DNA of 64,000 nt from Maribacter polysiphoniae (lineage in GTDB: Bacteria > Bacteroidota > Bacteroidia > Flavobacteriales > Flavobacteriaceae): assembly GCF_003148665.1 (NCBI RefSeq), contig NZ_QGGQ01000001.1:795267-859266 (forward strand). The letters are read 5' to 3'. This document shows, piece by piece, positions 28,516 through 37,499 of the stretch (position 1 is its first letter; each line of letters opens with the position of its first letter). The position numbers and the translations under genes are program-made. The notes below the pieces were generated by a model that was not told where the DNA came from, ran no database searches, and saw only the letters and a program-made list of their open reading frames with translations.

Positions 28516-28985
28516 TTCAATTCCCAGATCTTGTAATTCAGAACGGTGGCAAAGCAAACCCATAGCAAATAGGGAATCAGTAACCAGGATGCGGATTTGC
28601 TTACGATCCTGAACCAACGCATGGTCAAGACAATAAGACAGAGTAAGGTTATAATCACCACAAGGCCCCAAAAGGGTTGTTTAAAGCCGAAAAAGACGAT
28701 GCTCCATGCGGCATTTAAAAGTAATTGAAAACCAAAATGATACAAGGCCGTCTTTACCCATAAATGGTGAAAACCCTTGGCCCAAACAATTCCTGCGGAA
28801 ACCCCCATCATTATATAGAGTGCGGTCCAAACCGGTGCGAAAAGCCAACTGGGCGGATTAAAACTGGGCTTGTTCAAGGTAACGAACCAATCATTTACCG
28901 AGCTTTGGGTTGCAAAACTGGATAAAAAACCGACCCCTAGGCAGATACCTACCATTATGGCGATATAGATTAGCTTTCTTTTCAC
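28512..28985 (-). CDS. tspO: TspO/MBR family membrane protein
   Basis: 157 residues with five predicted transmembrane helices. Family signature in WFVTLNKPSFNPPSWLFAPVWTALYIMMGVSAG (the NPP-W-F-PVWT block) and LLLNAAWSIVFFGF. TspO proteins bind tetrapyrroles and take part in their transport or breakdown and in stress responses; the role in Flavobacteriia is not settled. Single gene, divergent from the mevalonate-pathway unit and convergent with DUF1697. Confidence 0.93.
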   Translation of the reverse strand: MKRKLIYIAIMVGICLGVGFLSSFATQSSVNDWFVTLNKPSFNPPSWLFAPVWTALYIMMGVSAGIVWAKGFHHLWVKTALYHFGFQLLLNAAWSIVFFGFKQPFWGLVVIITLLCLIVLTMRWFRIVSKSASWLLIPYLLWVCFATVLNYKIWELN

Positions 28986-29053
28986 TTGGTTGATTATTGT
29001 CCTCTAAAATAAGTATTAAATCCATTGGAAATACAACTAATTCACTTAAAAAC

Positions 29054-29061
29054 TATCTTTG
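29054..29061 (+). promoter_or_regulatory. -7 element upstream of mvaD
   Basis: TATCTTTG followed by CA, an exact TAnnTTTG match, 16 bp before the ATG at 29078. The upstream TTG at 29025 has too long a spacer (26 bp). This excludes the longer frame beginning at 28997. Confidence 0.55.
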
Positions 29062-29077
29062 CATAAATTGTGTTTTA

Positions 29078-30172
29078 ATGACGTATACAGAATTCCTCCC
29101 TTCAAAATATACCAAAACGGTTGAGGAAGGGACGGTAACCTATAAAGCCCCCAGCAATATTGCCTTAGTGAAATATTGGGGAAAAAAAGCTGATCAAATT
29201 CCCGCGAACCCTTCCATCAGTTTTACATTGGACGCTTGTGCTACGACCACTTCGATGACCTATTCAAGACGAAAGGAGAAGGGAGCCGACTTTTCTTTTG
29301 GGTTATGGTTTGAAGGGAAGCCCAAGCCAGATTTTAGACCTAAGATAGAGGCGTTTTTTAGTCGTATTGAAAGTTATATGCCTTTTTTGAAAGAGTATGA
29401 TTTAAAGATTGAAACCTCCAATTCATTCCCCCATAGCAGTGGTATCGCCTCATCGGCCAGTGGTATGTCGGCATTGGCCTTGGGGCTTATGTATATCGAG
29501 AAGCAATTGGACCCAGGAATGGATGATGGTTATTTTCACCGAAAGGCCTCTTTTTTGGCCCGCTTGGGGTCAGGGAGTGCTTGTCGTAGTATAGAAGGGG
29601 ATTTGATTCAATGGGGTCACCATAAAGGTATTACCGGTAGCTCAGATCTTTTCGCCATCAAATATCCTTATCAAGTACATGAGGTGTTCCATAAATACCA
29701 CGACACTATTTTGTTGGTAGACAAAGGACAAAAACAAGTCAGTAGTACGGTAGGACACGATTTAATGCATGGGCATCCCTTTGCGGAACAGCGCTTTGCC
29801 CAAGCCCATGACAATATAGCCAAACTAAGGGAGGTTTTCGCGACGGGGAATTTGAATGATTTTATACGGATTGTGGAAAGCGAGGCACTGACGTTGCACG
29901 CTATGATGATGACCAGTATACCCTATTTTATTTTAATGAAACCGAATACCTTGAAGATCATTGAAAAAATCTGGGCATTTAGGGCTTCTTCGAAGACCCA
30001 TCTTTGTTTCACTTTGGATGCGGGTGCGAACGTGCACGTATTGTATCCACAAGAAGAGAAGAAGGAAGTACACCAATTTATTAAGGATGAGTTGGTTGTA
30101 TATTGCGAAAACGGACAGTATATTTGCGACAGAATTGGCTTTGGAGCTAAAAGATTATTACCTTACAAGTAA
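29078..30172 (+). CDS. mvaD: Diphosphomevalonate decarboxylase
   Basis: 364 residues from the ATG at 29078 (MTYTEFLPSKYTKTVEEG); the open frame starts earlier but upstream of the -7 element. GHMP-fold motifs: APSNIALVKYWGKKADQIPANPSIS at the N-terminus, SSNSFPHSSGIASSASGMSAL for the ATP loop, LARLGSGSACRSI and C-terminal TLDAGANVHVLYP. It makes isopentenyl diphosphate from mevalonate diphosphate. Followed, after a terminator-like hairpin, by a second GHMP kinase gene and a prenyltransferase, giving an isoprenoid cluster. Confidence 0.95.
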   Translation: MTYTEFLPSKYTKTVEEGTVTYKAPSNIALVKYWGKKADQIPANPSISFTLDACATTTSMTYSRRKEKGADFSFGLWFEGKPKPDFRPKIEAFFSRIESYMPFLKEYDLKIETSNSFPHSSGIASSASGMSALALGLMYIEKQLDPGMDDGYFHRKASFLARLGSGSACRSIEGDLIQWGHHKGITGSSDLFAIKYPYQVHEVFHKYHDTILLVDKGQKQVSSTVGHDLMHGHPFAEQRFAQAHDNIAKLREVFATGNLNDFIRIVESEALTLHAMMMTSIPYFILMKPNTLKIIEKIWAFRASSKTHLCFTLDAGANVHVLYPQEEKKEVHQFIKDELVVYCENGQYICDRIGFGAKRLLPYK

Positions 30173-30186
30173 TAATTTATAAGGAT

Positions 30187-30236
30187 AAACCGCGTTTGTT
30201 AAAAGAACTACCGGGAATTGGTTAAGCGGTTTTTTT
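30187..30236 (+). terminator. Possible terminator after mvaD
   Basis: AAACCGC at 30187-30193 pairs with GCGGTTT at 30226-30232, followed by further T. The loop is long (32 bases) but contains ACC-GGT, which could pair within it. Confidence 0.5.
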
Positions 30237-30401
30237 GATAAGATCGATTATATTGTTTATCTTTATTGTAAATTAATTAAACAAAACGGATTTGAAAGTA
30301 ATGTTCTTGCCCGTTTTTAGAAATAAAGAGACAAACAACTGAAATTTTGGAATTAGCGATAGGATGATGTACATGTCACCTATTGATTCTTAATTTTTAC
30401 T

Positions 30402-31340
30402 ATGAAAGGACCATTATTTTATTCTAAAATCCTTCTATTTGGGGAGTATGGCATCATCAAGGATTCCAAGGGACTTTCCATTCCCTATAATTTTTTTAAG
30501 GGAGCCTTGAAAAAGGATGGCAATGCATCCCCGGAAGCCTTAAAGTCAAATGGGTATTTAAAGGATTTTGTCGTTTATCTCGAGGGTATTGTGGATCAAG
30601 AACCGGAATTGGTCGCTTTTGATTTCGAAAACTTAAGAGGTGATGTGGTAAGTGGAATGTATTTCGATAGTTCTATTCCGCAAGGTTATGGGGTAGGCAG
30701 TAGTGGGGCTTTGGTCGCTGCCATCTATGATAAATATGCATTGGATAAAATTACGGTTCTTGAGAATTTGACCCGTGAAAAGCTACTGCGACTAAAGGCT
30801 ATCTTTGGTAAAATGGAATCTTTTTTTCATGGTAAATCATCAGGATTGGATCCTTTGAACAGTTACCTAAGTTTGCCTATTCTTATCAATTCCAAAGACA
30901 ATATCGAATCTACGAGTATACCTTCCCAAAATAAGGAAGGGAAAGGGGCGGTATTTTTACTGGATAGTGGTGCCACTGGGGAAACAGCGCCTATGGTACA
31001 GTTATTCATGGAGAAAATGAAACAGGAAGGTTTTCGGCAAATGCTGAAAAATCAATTCATCAAACATACCGATGCTTGTGTGGAGGATTTTATCAGTGGT
31101 AATGTTAAATCACTTTTTGGAAATTTAAAGCAATTGTCCCACGTAGTCCTTGACAACTTCAAACCTATGATTCCGGTAAAGTTCCATCAACTTTGGCAAC
31201 AGGGCATAGAAACCAACGATTACTATCTTAAACTTTGTGGCTCTGGTGGTGGTGGCTATATTTTGGGCTTTACCCAGGATATTGAAAAGGCTAGGGATGT
31301 ACTTCGGGATTATAAATTGGAAGTAGTCTATAACTTCTAA
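30402..31340 (+). CDS. GHMP kinase, probable mevalonate kinase
   Basis: 312 residues. LLFGEYGIIKDSKGLSIPY at the N-terminus is typical of mevalonate kinase; ATP-binding loop QGYGVGSSGALVAAIYDKY; the Asp in HGKSSGLDPLNSYLS matches the catalytic base; C-terminal LKLCGSGGGGYILGF. It would phosphorylate mevalonate in the same pathway as mvaD. Phosphomevalonate kinase is a less likely alternative. The gene lies 229 bp after mvaD, with a terminator-like hairpin between, so it probably has its own promoter. 12 bp before the UbiA gene. Confidence 0.88.
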   Translation: MKGPLFYSKILLFGEYGIIKDSKGLSIPYNFFKGALKKDGNASPEALKSNGYLKDFVVYLEGIVDQEPELVAFDFENLRGDVVSGMYFDSSIPQGYGVGSSGALVAAIYDKYALDKITVLENLTREKLLRLKAIFGKMESFFHGKSSGLDPLNSYLSLPILINSKDNIESTSIPSQNKEGKGAVFLLDSGATGETAPMVQLFMEKMKQEGFRQMLKNQFIKHTDACVEDFISGNVKSLFGNLKQLSHVVLDNFKPMIPVKFHQLWQQGIETNDYYLKLCGSGGGGYILGFTQDIEKARDVLRDYKLEVVYNF

Positions 31341-31352
31341 GATCACACACAC

Positions 31353-32258
31353 ATGCTTAGCAGAAAGAACAAGCTCTTACTACTTAAGTTATTGAGCCTG
31401 TTTTCTATTGTGCGTGGTTATAATATTTTGGTGATAGCATTGGCCCAGTATTTGGCATCAATCTATATTCTGGCACACCAACTTCCATTGCGAAGCGTGG
31501 TCTTTGATCTTAATCTTTTTTGCATTGTACTATCCTCTGCCTTGGTTATCGCTGGCGGATATATCATCAATAGTTTTTATGATTCGGAGAAAGACCTGAT
31601 AAACAAACCTAGAAAGAGTATGCTAGACCGCTTAGTGGGGCAGCGCACAAAACTTTCGGCTTATTTTACCCTTAATTTTCTCTCTGTATTTTTCGCAAGC
31701 TATGTATCCTTTAGGGCGGTTTTGTTTTTCTCGGCTTATATTTTCGGCATTTGGTTTTACTCCCATAAACTAAAAAAAATACCTTTTTTGGGTAATTTTA
31801 TTTCAGCGACATTGGCCATTGCACCCTTTTTTGCGGTATTTGTTTACTATAAGAATTTTGACACGGTTATATTCGTACACGCCATATTCCTTTTTCTATT
31901 GATATTGGCGAGGGAAATGATCAAGGACTTAGAGAATATTGCCGGTGACCTGGCACAGAATTATAAGACCATTCCCATTTTATATGGGGAAAGGACCTCA
32001 AAAACAACAATTACCATTTTAATTTCATTGACCCTTATTCCATCACTTTTGCTTATCAATAATTTTGATGTGGGTTACATGTACCTTTACTTTATGGCAT
32101 GTATCTTTTTTTTGGGGGTTTTTCTTGTTCTTTTATGGAGGGCAAGAACGAAGTTTCATTATGTTTGGTTGCATAATATATTAAAGCTGATCATTGTTCT
32201 TGGGGTTTTCAGTATTTTATTGATTGATATTCATCTGGTATTAAATAGAATTTTATAA
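31353..32258 (+). CDS. UbiA-family prenyltransferase
   Basis: 301 residues, eight to nine hydrophobic helices. The first Asp-rich motif is NSFYDSEKDLINKPRK and the second MIKDLENIAGDLAQNYKTIP, both as in UbiA prenyltransferases (diphosphate and Mg binding). Similar flavobacterial proteins are usually named geranylgeranylglycerol-phosphate geranylgeranyltransferase; menaquinone or other quinone prenylation is an alternative. Its place after mevalonate kinase and mvaD points to use of the isoprenoid made there. The stop shares one base with the start of the nitrilase gene (TAATG). Confidence 0.88.
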   Translation: MLSRKNKLLLLKLLSLFSIVRGYNILVIALAQYLASIYILAHQLPLRSVVFDLNLFCIVLSSALVIAGGYIINSFYDSEKDLINKPRKSMLDRLVGQRTKLSAYFTLNFLSVFFASYVSFRAVLFFSAYIFGIWFYSHKLKKIPFLGNFISATLAIAPFFAVFVYYKNFDTVIFVHAIFLFLLILAREMIKDLENIAGDLAQNYKTIPILYGERTSKTTITILISLTLIPSLLLINNFDVGYMYLYFMACIFFLGVFLVLLWRARTKFHYVWLHNILKLIIVLGVFSILLIDIHLVLNRIL

Positions 32259-33208
32259 TGGATAACGTATTGAAAGTAGCCCTCGCCCAAATTGCGCCCG
32301 TTTGGTTGGACAAGTTGGCGACCCTTAAAAAAATCGAGGCGACTATTGTTGCGGCAGCCAAGGAGAATGCGGAACTCGTTGTTTTTGGGGAGGCATTGCT
32401 GCCAGGCTATCCTTTTTGGTTGGCTTTGACCAATGGGGCAGGGTGGGACTTGAAGGTAAACAAAGAGCTACACGCCCATTATGTGCGAAATGCCATTCAA
32501 ATTGAAGCCGGCGAATTGGATGGTGTTTGTAAATTGGCAAAGGAACACCAAATGGCCATTTATTTGGGTATTATTGAAAGACCAAAGAATCGGGGCGGGC
32601 ATAGTATTTATTGTTCCCTGGTCTATATTGACCAAAATGGGAACATCCAATCGGTACACCGCAAATTACAGCCTACCTATGATGAGCGATTAACATGGGC
32701 CCCAGGCGATGGGAACGGGTTGCAGGTACATGCCCTGAAGCAATTTACGGTGGGTGGACTCAATTGTTGGGAGAATTGGATGCCATTACCTCGAACGGCA
32801 CTGTATGGTCAGGGTGAGAACCTGCATATAGCCGTTTGGCCTGGCAGTGACCACAACACCAAGGATATTACCCGTTTTATCGCTAGGGAATCGAGAAGTT
32901 ATGTGATTTCGGTATCTTCATTAATGAAAAAGGAAGATTTTCCAACGGATACCCCACATCTCAATGCGATTCTGGAAAATGCCCCTGATGTACTTGCCAA
33001 TGGGGGGTCATGTATAGCCGGTCCCGATGGGGAATGGTTATTGGAGCCGGTACTTAATCAAGAAGGACTCCTTTTTCATACGTTGGATTTTAATCGGGTC
33101 TATGAAGAACGTCAGAATTTTGACCCCGTAGGGCACTATTCCAGACCCGATGTTACGAAACTAATTGTAAATCGCGAAAGACAATCTACGGTTGAATTTG
33201 AAGATTGA
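32258..33208 (+). CDS. Carbon-nitrogen hydrolase, nitrilase branch
   Basis: 316 residues with the complete Glu-Lys-Cys triad of the nitrilase superfamily: Glu in VVFGEALLPGYPFW, Lys in HRKLQPTYDE, Cys in GGLNCWENWMPLPR. The CWENWMPL form around the cysteine is that of true nitrilases rather than amidases or ureidopropionases. It would hydrolyse a nitrile to an acid and ammonia; the substrate is unknown. The TAATG overlap with the upstream prenyltransferase gene suggests coupled expression. Cytoplasmic, no signal peptide. Confidence 0.9.
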   Translation: MDNVLKVALAQIAPVWLDKLATLKKIEATIVAAAKENAELVVFGEALLPGYPFWLALTNGAGWDLKVNKELHAHYVRNAIQIEAGELDGVCKLAKEHQMAIYLGIIERPKNRGGHSIYCSLVYIDQNGNIQSVHRKLQPTYDERLTWAPGDGNGLQVHALKQFTVGGLNCWENWMPLPRTALYGQGENLHIAVWPGSDHNTKDITRFIARESRSYVISVSSLMKKEDFPTDTPHLNAILENAPDVLANGGSCIAGPDGEWLLEPVLNQEGLLFHTLDFNRVYEERQNFDPVGHYSRPDVTKLIVNRERQSTVEFED

Positions 33209-33238
33209 GATTATTTAATCAATCCTTATTGAATTCAT

Positions 33239-33246
33239 TACCTTTG
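33239..33246 (+). promoter_or_regulatory. -7 element upstream of the RluB-like gene
   Basis: TACCTTTG followed by CA, an exact TAnnTTTG match 18 bp before the ATG at 33264. No well-spaced TTG was found. Confidence 0.5.
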
Positions 33247-33263
33247 CAAAAAATTGGAAGATA

Positions 33264-34106
33264 ATGGGAAGGTCAGATTCAAACAAAGACAGTAAGGCAT
33301 CAGGGCGTCAGGGCGGTACTTTTAGAAAGAAGAGTTACGCAAGGGGTAACGCACCGATTAAAAAGAAAACCGAGCCTCAAAAACCGTCAGACCCCAATTT
33401 AATCCGTTTAAACAAGTATGTGGCAAACTCAGGGGTATGTTCCCGAAGGGATGCCGATATCTATATCGCTGCGGGTAATATTACCGTTAATGGTAAACCT
33501 ATAACCGAAATGGGCTATAAGGTTAAAAAGACAGATACCGTTAAATTCGATGGGCGTTTACTTAACCCCGAAAAGAAAGAATACGTTTTATTGAACAAAC
33601 CCAAGGATTTCTCGACTACCATCCGGGATGAAAGAGGTAGACGTAATGTCAATGGCCTAATCTCAAATGCGTCCAAGTCAACATTATTACCTGTTGATAA
33701 GATGGGTAAAGAGGAGACTGGACTTTTACTGTTCACCAATGATGGTGATATGACCAAAAGATTGAAGAATCCTAAAAATGGTCTTCGTAAAATCTACCAT
33801 GTGGTTTTAAACCGGGAACTTCGTAGTGCCGATTTGAAGAAAATACAGGATGGGGTGATTTTGGATGAAAAACCCGTACGTGTACAAGACATTAGTTTTA
33901 TTGATGACGCTCCAAAACGCGAAGTAGGGATTGAGATATTCAGTTCAAAACATAAAATTGTCGAACGTATTTTTGAGCATTTGGAATATGAAGTGGTTAG
34001 AATAGACCGGGTTGCTTATGCCGGTTTGACCAAAAAGGATCTTCCAAGGGGTCATTGGCGATTTTTAACCGAACAAGAGGTCATTAACCTAGGTATGATT
34101 CGTTAG
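33264..34106 (+). CDS. RsuA/RluB-like pseudouridine synthase fold protein with altered catalytic motif
   Basis: 280 residues. Basic low-complexity N-terminus (1-48), an S4 RNA-binding domain (IRLNKYVANSGVCSRRDADIYIAAGNITVNGKPI, about 50-95) and a RsuA/RluB/E/F catalytic domain (YVLLNKPKDFSTT ... GLLLFTNDGDMTKRL ... RKIYHVVLN ... RIDRVAYAGL). In the family the catalytic Asp sits in GRLDxxTxG. Here the aligned segment, without a gap, is DKMGKEETG (codons at about 33695-33721), so the Asp position is Gly. An Asp three residues earlier could in principle serve. It may be an RNA-binding protein without activity. Convergent with the M1 peptidase gene. Confidence 0.85.
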   Translation: MGRSDSNKDSKASGRQGGTFRKKSYARGNAPIKKKTEPQKPSDPNLIRLNKYVANSGVCSRRDADIYIAAGNITVNGKPITEMGYKVKKTDTVKFDGRLLNPEKKEYVLLNKPKDFSTTIRDERGRRNVNGLISNASKSTLLPVDKMGKEETGLLLFTNDGDMTKRLKNPKNGLRKIYHVVLNRELRSADLKKIQDGVILDEKPVRVQDISFIDDAPKREVGIEIFSSKHKIVERIFEHLEYEVVRIDRVAYAGLTKKDLPRGHWRFLTEQEVINLGMIR

Positions 34107-34164
34107 TTGATTTTCTCAATTGTACAGGAAATTGGAAAAAATAGGGGTCTTAGTACAGGTTGAC

Positions 34165-35769
34165 TTATTTTTCCTCAAACAAAAGCCAATAATCTGGATC
34201 TAATACAATGGTGTCAGGTTTGGTATCTACATTGATTTCGAACACTTCAGACTGTTCGTCCACTTCTACTTGTACGATTTTTATTTCATCGTCCTGTACA
34301 ATGCCAATTTCGATGGGAAAATGGAAGGTATGATGGTCTTGTACTTGTTCGAGGTTGATTTTCACCTGACCATTCCCGTAAACCCATTCCCATTTAATTT
34401 CAGGGTGGCCTTTGGTAAACAACCATTGTTGAAAAAAGGATTCTAGATTCTCCCCGGAAGTTTTTTCCATGGATTTTTGAAAATCCACTGTCAAAACGTT
34501 CGCATTTTGATACGTCTTGTAATAGTCTTGTATACCTTTCCAAAACAGATTATCCCCCAACTTATGACGAAGCATATTCAATACCCAGCCCCCTTTTTGA
34601 TAGCTGTTTATACTTAAGACACGCATAGGGTCTTTAATGGTAAGGTCAACAATGGGTGATGGATTCTGTTGGTAGTAATCAATGACCTGTTTCCTGTCCA
34701 ACGCCAAGGCATCCTTTCGTTTTTCATCACCATATACATGCTCCATATATAAAATGGAAAAGTAGGTAGCGAAGCCTTCACTTAACCAAACATGGTTCCA
34801 ATTGTTCTCGGTAGCCGAATTACCAAACCACTGGTGTGCAATTTCATGTGCAATTAAATCCTCAACCGTATTCATTCCGGTCACCGAATCCTCGAAATAA
34901 GCTATGGTTCCTGCATTTTCAAGTCCACCCCACTGTGTTTTTGCCTGCATATTCGCTAATTTGGCAAAGGAATAAGGCCCAATGTTATCAATAAAATAGG
35001 CAAGGACTTTTGAAGCCACCTTATAATCGGAAAACCCTTCCAAACGGTTTTCAGGATATACCCAAGCGGTTACGGGAATATTATGGACTACGTCCAATAA
35101 TCTCGTTGCGAATTTGGTTACGCCGATGGTAACGACCTTCATGGCAACCGGTGCAGGTTCTTTGTACACGGTTAATTTTAAACCATTTCCTAGATTGCTT
35201 TCCTCTATTTTTTCACCAGTGGCAACCACATCATAATCCTCAGGTGCGGTAATTCCAAATTGAATACTGGCCTTATCGTATGGGTGGTCGACCGAAGGCA
35301 ACCAATGACGGGCCAAATTGGGCCAATTGTCCCCAAAAAAGGAACGACGACCATATTTTGTCTTATCGATGACAAGTCCTCTTTGTGGTATGCCTTCATA
35401 TAGAACTTTAAAGGTTTTTAAGCCTTTATCGTTGGTTGATGGGTTGATGGTTATTCTATTGTTCTCGAAAGTGTAATGGGCGGTTTTATCACTTTCAAAA
35501 ACTCCGGTAACCTCCATACCATATATACCTGATTTACCAACAAGGTCCAATTCGAATGAATCTTCCTTCTCTTTAAACAAAACATGGATTATAGCCTCTC
35601 CTTTGATTTGGTCGGTATCGTCATTCAAGGTGAGATTAAAGATATAATCCTGGACATCTATCTTTTCGTTTTTTGGGTAGAGGTCCTGTGCTGTGATCTG
35701 CACAATACCCAATAGCAAAAATGCCGCGATCCAGATGTGATTTTTAAGGCTTACGATAAACAGTTTCAT
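34165..35769 (-). CDS. M1-family zinc aminopeptidase
   Basis: 534 residues from the ATG at 35769 (MKLFIVSLKNHIW), which gives a signal peptide ending near ITAQ; the open frame reaches back into argH, which I regard as spurious. Zinc motif HEIAHQWFG with the third ligand in WLSEGFATYF; the exopeptidase GxMEN-type motif appears as WGGLENAG. It hydrolyses N-terminal amino acids from peptides, probably in the periplasm. It lies 35 bp behind argH on the same strand and may be the last gene of the arginine/proline operon, though no pathway link is evident. Confidence 0.92.
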   Translation of the reverse strand: MKLFIVSLKNHIWIAAFLLLGIVQITAQDLYPKNEKIDVQDYIFNLTLNDDTDQIKGEAIIHVLFKEKEDSFELDLVGKSGIYGMEVTGVFESDKTAHYTFENNRITINPSTNDKGLKTFKVLYEGIPQRGLVIDKTKYGRRSFFGDNWPNLARHWLPSVDHPYDKASIQFGITAPEDYDVVATGEKIEESNLGNGLKLTVYKEPAPVAMKVVTIGVTKFATRLLDVVHNIPVTAWVYPENRLEGFSDYKVASKVLAYFIDNIGPYSFAKLANMQAKTQWGGLENAGTIAYFEDSVTGMNTVEDLIAHEIAHQWFGNSATENNWNHVWLSEGFATYFSILYMEHVYGDEKRKDALALDRKQVIDYYQQNPSPIVDLTIKDPMRVLSINSYQKGGWVLNMLRHKLGDNLFWKGIQDYYKTYQNANVLTVDFQKSMEKTSGENLESFFQQWLFTKGHPEIKWEWVYGNGQVKINLEQVQDHHTFHFPIEIGIVQDDEIKIVQVEVDEQSEVFEINVDTKPDTIVLDPDYWLLFEEK

Positions 35770-35804
35770 TCGATTATATTTTGAGGGGCATAGTGCGAGT
35801 AAAG

Positions 35805-37085
35805 TTATAATGTTTTTTTCATCTTTTCGCGAATCCCATCCAAACATAAGTTACCTAAACTACCTTCATGGGTATGTTCAATATCTCGTTTAGGAGAGAA
35901 AGTACCTTCGTTGATTTCCATTCCCATTTTTTTATAGGCATCACGGAAAGGCATTCCGTTTTGTACCAATTCGTTCAACGTATCCACACTAAAGAGGTAA
36001 TCGTATTTGGGGTCTTCGAGAATGGTGTTGTTGATCCTTATTTCCTTTAGGCTAAAGGTTAAAATTTCCAAACAGGCTTTTAGATCCTGTATTGCAGGTA
36101 CGATCACTTCTTTGACCAATTGGAGGTCTCTATGATAGCCGCTTGGCAAGTTATTGGTGATCAATATCAATTGATTGGGTACCGCTTGTAGTTTATTGCA
36201 CTTGGCCCTTACCAATTCGAAAACATCGGGGTTCTTTTTATGGGGCATTATACTACTCCCTGTTGTCAGTTCATCGGGAAATGATATGAAATTAAAATTC
36301 TGGCTCATATACAAACAGATATCCATGGCCATTTTTGATAGGGTCGCGGCAATACTACTCATGCCAAAAGCAGTAGCTTTTTCTACCTTGCCACGGCTCA
36401 TTTGGGCGGCGACAACATTGTATTTCATGGTTTCAAACCCCATTTCCTTGGTTGTGAAAGTCCTATCGATAGGGAAGGAGCTTCCATATCCGGCAGCGCT
36501 TCCCAATGGGTTCTGGTCGGCTACTTTATAGGCCGCATCGATAAAATAAAGATCATCAATCAAACTTTCTGCATAGGCAGAGAACCATAGTCCAAAAGAA
36601 GAAGGCATGGCAATCTGTAGGTGGGTGTAACCTGGTAGCATAATGTCTTTATGCTTTTCGGCCAAATCCATCAATAAATTGAATAAGGTGATTGTTTCAG
36701 TCTTTATTTCTTGCAGTTCACTTTTTAAATAGAGGTGCATGGCTACCAATACTTGGTCGTTACGTGATCTTGCGGTATGTATTTTTTTACCGGTATCCCC
36801 CAATTTTTCAGTCAGTAGATACTCTATTTTGGAGTGCATGTCCTCAAAAGAATCCTCGATGGTGAATGTACCATCTTCGATGGTTTTGGCAATAGCATCC
36901 AATTCATTGACCAAATCTGATGTTTCGGAATCCGTCAATAAACCGATTTTCCCCAACATTTTGGCGTGTGCTTTAGACGCGATGACATCGTATTTTGCCA
37001 ATAGCAAATCCAATTCGCGGTCATTGCCTACGGTGAAATGATCTATTTTTTTGTCCGTACTAAATCCTTTGTCCCAGAGTTTCAT
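35805..37085 (-). CDS. argH: Argininosuccinate lyase
   Basis: 426 residues. Fumarase/aspartase superfamily signature GSSIMPHKKNPDVFE with the catalytic Ser in the mobile loop, HTARSRNDQVLVAMHLYLK and LPGYTHLQIAMPSSFGLW. It splits argininosuccinate into arginine and fumarate, the last step of arginine synthesis. 28 bp after a small four-helix protein gene in the arginine/proline operon. Slightly shorter than the usual 450-470 residues, lacking part of the C-terminal end. Confidence 0.95.
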   Translation of the reverse strand: MKLWDKGFSTDKKIDHFTVGNDRELDLLLAKYDVIASKAHAKMLGKIGLLTDSETSDLVNELDAIAKTIEDGTFTIEDSFEDMHSKIEYLLTEKLGDTGKKIHTARSRNDQVLVAMHLYLKSELQEIKTETITLFNLLMDLAEKHKDIMLPGYTHLQIAMPSSFGLWFSAYAESLIDDLYFIDAAYKVADQNPLGSAAGYGSSFPIDRTFTTKEMGFETMKYNVVAAQMSRGKVEKATAFGMSSIAATLSKMAMDICLYMSQNFNFISFPDELTTGSSIMPHKKNPDVFELVRAKCNKLQAVPNQLILITNNLPSGYHRDLQLVKEVIVPAIQDLKACLEILTFSLKEIRINNTILEDPKYDYLFSVDTLNELVQNGMPFRDAYKKMGMEINEGTFSPKRDIEHTHEGSLGNLCLDGIREKMKKTL

Positions 37086-37113
37086 TTGTTAGTTATAAGT
37101 TTTTGGAATATAG

Positions 37114-37470
37114 TTAAAAGTCACTATACTTTTTGATTAAGGTTATGGTTATTTTCTGGATTTCATCACATAAATCAAAGATGCTTTCGAGCTCATCCTT
37201 GGTGAGAAATCCAATTCTTTTTGAAATTTCCAATTGTGTTTTCAGTTCGTTGATAGACCCGTTAGAGATTTCTAAGAAGTTACGAAATACTTTTTTTGAT
37301 TTTCTACCGGCCCCTTCGGCTATATTACTTGGTATGGAAACCGCACATCTTCTAATCTGACTTGTTAGACCGAATTTTTCCTCAAGGGGAAAAGAGGCTG
37401 TTGCGGTATAAACCTTTTCAACCAAGTCCATTGATTTTTGCCAAACAATAAGCTCTTTGTAATTGTACAT
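37114..37470 (-). CDS. Four-helix bundle protein (S23/IVS family) within the arginine operon
   Basis: 118 residues matching the family first seen in 23S rRNA intervening sequences: N-terminal ELIVWQKSMDLVEKVYTAT, RRCAVSIPSNIAEGAGRKSKKVFRNFLEIS, and SINELKTQLEISKRIGF. The family folds as a four-helix bundle of unknown function and is often mobile. Here it sits between argE' and argH with 28-29 bp on either side, the only gene in the operon without an amino-acid biosynthesis role. Probably an insertion; a regulatory role is conceivable but not supported by sequence. Confidence 0.88.
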   Translation of the reverse strand: MYNYKELIVWQKSMDLVEKVYTATASFPLEEKFGLTSQIRRCAVSIPSNIAEGAGRKSKKVFRNFLEISNGSINELKTQLEISKRIGFLTKDELESIFDLCDEIQKITITLIKKYSDF

Positions 37471-37499
37471 CCAACTTCTATTAACTTCTAACTTAGGAA

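Noticed and set aside
28997..29077. A longer N-terminus for mvaD from TTG at 28997
   Set aside because: The extension lies upstream of and across an exact TAnnTTTG promoter box and adds residues unlike the family N-terminus.
30363..30392. A nine-codon frame (MMYMSPIDS) just before the mevalonate kinase gene
   Set aside because: Too short, with no codon bias or pairing structure that would suggest a leader peptide.
34107..34164. A possible terminator between the convergent RluB-like and M1 peptidase genes
   Set aside because: Only weak pairing and no clear T-run in either direction.
35770..35847. A longer N-terminus for the M1 aminopeptidase
   Set aside because: It overlaps the end of argH and precedes the signal peptide, which starts properly at 35769.
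36175..36531. Long open frames opposite real genes, such as this one antisense to argH
   Set aside because: They match no family and run antisense or out of frame to well-supported genes; the same applies to other such frames across the window.
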